Assembly (NCBI GenBank): GCA_902493085.1
Contig: CABUOH010000037.1
Location: 1-8,375 of the forward strand
Reading direction: 5' to 3'
DNA length: 8,375 nucleotides
Origin: an uncultured Sutterella sp.
GTDB lineage: Bacteria; Pseudomonadota; Gammaproteobacteria; Burkholderiales; Burkholderiaceae_F
The notes under the pieces are model-generated. The model made no database searches, had not been told where the DNA came from, and saw only the letters and a list, made by a program, of their open reading frames with translations. Shown here in pieces: positions 5,487 to 8,375 of this stretch. The position numbers and the translations under genes are program-made. The stretch's first letter is position 1, and every line of letters starts with the position of its first letter.

Positions 5487-7709
5487 ATGAAGCATCCCAC
5501 ATTCATCGGAACCGCCGCCGCGTGCCTCCTGGCCGCCGCGTTCGCCGCGCCCGCCTGGAGCGCGCCCACAGACGGCATGAAGCCGGTCTCTCAGCTCCAG
5601 CCCGTCTGGCGCACCGACGTTACGGGTTCGCGCACCGAAGTAGTGCCGCTCATGAAGCTCGTGCCCGGCGGCAGCGCCGCGGCCGTCAAGCTCACGGGCC
5701 TGTCCCGCGTGCAGGCCTTCGATTTCGGCGTTCGCCGCGACGAGGTCGTCTCCGAGGCGACGCTTGACCTGAGCTTTACGCCTTCGCCCGCACTCGCCCC
5801 CTCGGGCTCGCAGCTCAACTTCTATCTCAACGGCCGACTGCAGCGCTCGGTGCCCGTTACGGCATCGATGGTGGGCAAGCCCTCGCACCTCACGCTCAAG
5901 CTTTCGCCCAAGGTGATCGAGTCCGTCAATCAGCTGACGGTCGAATTCATCGGCCATACGCCGTCGGTCTGCGAAAACCCGGCCGACGCCGCCATCTGGC
6001 TCGACATCGCCGCCGAAAGCCGCCTCACGCTCGTCAAGCAGCGCGTGAGGCTGGCCAACGACCTCGCAGCCTTCCCGGCTCCCTTCGTCGATACGGCCTC
6101 GAATGATCCGGTCGTGCTGCCGATGGTCTTCAGCGGAGCGCCCACTTCCATGCAAAAGCAGGCGGCCGCCGTGCTCGCGACCATTGTCGGACGCACGAGC
6201 GATTGGCGCGGCGCCGACTTCCCGGTTTTCTACAACGGCACGCCCGCCGAAGGGCATTTCGTCGTGTTTGCCACCAACGACCGACGCCCGGACTTTCTCC
6301 ATGATCTGCCGAAGGCCGACGGACCGATGGTGTCCATCGCAGACGCGCCCGCGAGCCTCTCGGGCAAAATGCTCATCGTTCAGGGCCGAAATGACGAGGA
6401 TCTTCTCGCAGCCGTCCGCGCTCTGGGCGCCGAGCGTCCCGTGATGGTGGGTGAGACCTTCCGCGTGAAGACGGCTGAAGTGCCGCCCGTTCGCGAAGCC
6501 TACGATGCGCCTCGCTGGATCAATACCGACGCCGAAATCCCGTTCTCGAAGCTCATGCAGTATCCGGGACAGCTCTCCGCCCGCGGGCATGTGATGCCTC
6601 CGGTGCAGCTCCCCGTCAAGTTTGCACCCGATCTCTTCATGGTGGGCGATGCCGAACTCGGCATGCAGATCCGCTACCGCTACGCCAAGCCCATGCCTGA
6701 GGAGACGGCGCAGCTTCGCACCTTCGTCAACGGCTACCTCGCCGACAGCGACACGCTCGCTGGCAAGGACGGCCGAGGCACGCGCACCGTGCAGCTTCCG
6801 GCCTTCTACGGCGCCATTTCGGTCGACGATCCGATGGGCGCCACGCTCACTCATTCGACGAGCCTCGGCTTTTCGGTGAGCTATGAACGCACGATTCAAG
6901 GCGGCTCCCAGGACAACTGCCGCTCCGTCTCGCTCATCGGTCATCAGATGGAGATCGAACCTTCGTCAACGCTCACGGTCAAGGGGCTCTTCCATCATGC
7001 CGAGCTCCCCAACCTGAAGCTCTTCACGCGTGCGGGCTATCCCTTCACCAAGTATGCCGACCTTTCGCAGACGGCCGTCTTCATCCCGCAGGATGCAAGC
7101 CGGAGCGAACTCACGACCATGCTCAACACATTGGGCCGCATGTCGGCGATGACGGGCGCCCCCGCCATGCACGTGCATGTGACGGGCGACATGGCCGATC
7201 CCGAACTCTCCAAGCGGGACATCCTTGCCTTTTCACGCTTCCCGTCGCCCGTGACGGACATCGATGCCGAGAATGCCGCCCGCATTCAGAGCAAGCTCGT
7301 CGAGGTCTTCAAGGCGAAGTCGCCCGCCGCTCAGCACACGGCCGAAGGTGCCTATGACAACGGCGTTGCCGCCATCGTCTCCGCCGAGTCGCCTCTTGCG
7401 GGCGGACGCACCCTCGTCGCGCTTCTCTCCGAAGGGGCGTCCGGTGCGGCGCGCCTCAATGCCGAACTCGTCAATCCGGCCGGCCTCGGCACGGTGAGCG
7501 GTTCGGTTGCCGTCGTCAATGCCGCCGGCGTGACGGGGTTCGACGTGGGCGAACACTACACGGTGGGCAATCTGCCTTGGTATCACAAGGTCTGGATGAC
7601 CGTCATCGACCGTCCGGGCGTCCTCGTCGCGGCCGCGCTTCTGAGCGCGCTCTTCGTGGGCTTCGGCATCTTCCTCTTCATGCGCTATTGGATCAGGAGC
7701 CGTTCGTAA
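5487..7709 (+). CDS. bcsB: Cellulose synthase periplasmic subunit BcsB
   Basis: BcsB is the periplasmic partner of BcsA; its C-terminal membrane anchor packs against BcsA and is needed for activity, and its domains guide the emerging glucan. The chosen ATG (5487) gives 740 aa, near the usual size (E. coli 779). It starts a clear signal peptide with a likely cut after AWSA (residue 26). The frame is open further upstream inside bcsA, but that extension lacks a signal peptide. By family structure the order is carbohydrate-binding domain 1 (about 35-185), flavodoxin-like 1 (205-330), carbohydrate-binding domain 2 (350-500), flavodoxin-like 2 (520-690), and a C-terminal helix (about 712-732) followed by RYWIRSRS in the cytoplasm. 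The mature part has only two cysteines, Cys162 (SVCENP) and Cys478 (DNCRS), which could pair. The gene lies 23 bases after bcsA with only a weak GAG (5478-5480) as ribosome site, so translational coupling is likely. Confidence 0.94.
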   Translation: MKHPTFIGTAAACLLAAAFAAPAWSAPTDGMKPVSQLQPVWRTDVTGSRTEVVPLMKLVPGGSAAAVKLTGLSRVQAFDFGVRRDEVVSEATLDLSFTPSPALAPSGSQLNFYLNGRLQRSVPVTASMVGKPSHLTLKLSPKVIESVNQLTVEFIGHTPSVCENPADAAIWLDIAAESRLTLVKQRVRLANDLAAFPAPFVDTASNDPVVLPMVFSGAPTSMQKQAAAVLATIVGRTSDWRGADFPVFYNGTPAEGHFVVFATNDRRPDFLHDLPKADGPMVSIADAPASLSGKMLIVQGRNDEDLLAAVRALGAERPVMVGETFRVKTAEVPPVREAYDAPRWINTDAEIPFSKLMQYPGQLSARGHVMPPVQLPVKFAPDLFMVGDAELGMQIRYRYAKPMPEETAQLRTFVNGYLADSDTLAGKDGRGTRTVQLPAFYGAISVDDPMGATLTHSTSLGFSVSYERTIQGGSQDNCRSVSLIGHQMEIEPSSTLTVKGLFHHAELPNLKLFTRAGYPFTKYADLSQTAVFIPQDASRSELTTMLNTLGRMSAMTGAPAMHVHVTGDMADPELSKRDILAFSRFPSPVTDIDAENAARIQSKLVEVFKAKSPAAQHTAEGAYDNGVAAIVSAESPLAGGRTLVALLSEGASGAARLNAELVNPAGLGTVSGSVAVVNAAGVTGFDVGEHYTVGNLPWYHKVWMTVIDRPGVLVAAALLSALFVGFGIFLFMRYWIRSRS
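7695..7699 (+). promoter_or_regulatory. Ribosome binding site of bcsZ inside bcsB
   Basis: AGGAG lies nine bases before the bcsZ ATG at 7709, within the last codons of bcsB. Together with the shared A of TAATG it points to coupled translation of bcsB and bcsZ. Confidence 0.7.
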
Positions 7710-8375
7710 TGTTCAAGAAGATGATTCTGTGCGCGGCGATTGCCTGCGCCTTCTGCAGCGCCGGGCCCGCCGCGGCCGGCTGGGCCGTTTGGGATGAGTT
7801 TCGCAATGACGCGTTCGACAACGGCCGCGTCGTCGACAAGAGCGACGACCGAAAGGTGACGACGAGCGAAGGACAGTCTTATGCGATGTTCTTCGCGCTC
7901 GTCACCAACGACCGCGTCACTTTCGACGGCCTCGCCGCCTGGACGGCCGACAACCTCTCGGGCGGCGACTTGACGAAGACGCTTCCCGCCTGGCTCTGGG
8001 GCAGGGGACGCGGCGACAAGTGGGGCATTCTCGACACCAACAACGCCACCGACTCCGACATGTGGATCGCTTGGTGCTTCCTTGAGGCGGGGCGCCTCTG
8101 GAAGTCTGAGGACTACACGAAGAAGGGACTGGCGATGCTCGAGCTCCTCAAGAAGGAGGTGCGCAACGTCGACAATCTCGGCAGCGTCGTGCTGCCGGGC
8201 CGCGTTGGCTTTGAGGACAACGGCACGGTCAAGCTCAATCCGAGCTACTACCCGCTCTTCCTCTTCAAGCGCTTCGCGCTCGAGGACGCCTACTGGAACG
8301 AGGTTTACGAGGGATCGCTTCGCATGTTGCTGAGGTCCTCCCCCGCGGGCATCGCCCCCGACTGGGCGCTCTTTG
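7709..8375 (+). CDS. bcsZ: Periplasmic endo-1,4-beta-glucanase BcsZ, GH8 (3' end beyond window)
   Basis: BcsZ is the glycoside hydrolase family 8 cellulase of bcs operons; it cleaves beta-1,4-glucan in the periplasm and is needed for proper cellulose output in several species. The first 222 residues are visible, against about 370 in E. coli BcsZ. A signal peptide (MFKKMILCAAIACAF and on) probably ends after GPAAA (residue 23). The mature start GWAVWDEFRNDAF is typical. TSEGQSYAMFFAL carries Glu54, matching the catalytic acid (Glu55 of the E. coli enzyme). ILDTNNATDSDMWIAW (107-122) is the GH8 signature, with substrate-site Asp115 and Asp117. LNPSYYPLFLFKRF (176-189) is also conserved. The catalytic base Asp (near 243 in E. 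coli) lies beyond the window. The ATG shares one base with the bcsB stop (TAATG). bcsC would be expected next. Confidence 0.95.
   Translation, partial: MFKKMILCAAIACAFCSAGPAAAGWAVWDEFRNDAFDNGRVVDKSDDRKVTTSEGQSYAMFFALVTNDRVTFDGLAAWTADNLSGGDLTKTLPAWLWGRGRGDKWGILDTNNATDSDMWIAWCFLEAGRLWKSEDYTKKGLAMLELLKKEVRNVDNLGSVVLPGRVGFEDNGTVKLNPSYYPLFLFKRFALEDAYWNEVYEGSLRMLLRSSPAGIAPDWALF

Noticed and set aside
5361..6944. A 527-codon open frame antisense to bcsB
   Set aside because: Same codon-bias shadow: charged low-complexity composition, no domain, and complete overlap with a well-supported bcsB.

Overview
The window looks like chromosomal DNA of a GC-rich Gram-negative bacterium, most likely a betaproteobacterium. 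The best clue is the phosphatidylserine decarboxylase. It is the short (215 aa) form that ends its processing site in F-G-S-R and, from memory, closely matches the Burkholderiales type. The BcsA/BcsB/BcsZ proteins fit a proteobacterial cellulose operon. Family or genus cannot be fixed from this sequence; a gut-type Burkholderiales (Sutterellaceae-like) is only a guess. Base composition is even across the genes, and no mobile element, CRISPR array, tRNA or rRNA is seen.

Layout. Positions 1-509 (minus strand) hold the 5' part of a sodium-coupled amino-acid-type transporter of the NSS/SNF family, cut by the window edge. A 457-base divergent intergenic region follows, with an 11-bp-spaced direct repeat, a hairpin in the transporter leader and a weak promoter for the rightward gene. 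Positions 967-1716 (plus) encode an exported SIMPL-domain (DUF541) protein, followed by a terminator-like hairpin. Positions 1871-2518 (plus) encode phosphatidylserine decarboxylase (psd) from a TTG start, closed by a strong hairpin. A 377-base gap (2519-2895) contains that terminator, two candidate promoters and an 18-base inverted repeat. The cellulose operon follows: bcsA (2896-5463), bcsB (5487-7709) and the 5' part of bcsZ (7709 to the window end).

How the genes work together. BcsA is the inner-membrane cellulose synthase, which polymerises UDP-glucose and extrudes the chain. BcsB is its periplasmic, membrane-anchored partner. BcsZ is the periplasmic GH8 endoglucanase that trims or edits the product. 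The three are tightly packed (23-nt gap, then a 1-nt stop/start overlap) and so are probably co-transcribed; the outer-membrane bcsC would be expected just past the right edge. The transporter, the SIMPL protein and psd look like independent units that simply lie beside the operon.

The most interesting observation is in BcsA. All catalytic motifs and the FxVTxK gating loop are intact, but both cyclic-di-GMP-binding motifs of the C-terminal PilZ domain are degenerate: HxxxR in place of RxxxR, and ExSxxD in place of [D/N]xSxxG. This suggests a cellulose synthase no longer switched by c-di-GMP in the usual way. Fittingly, no bcsQ/R/E/F/G-type regulatory gene precedes bcsA. The transporter also carries a lineage-type change in a sodium-site residue.
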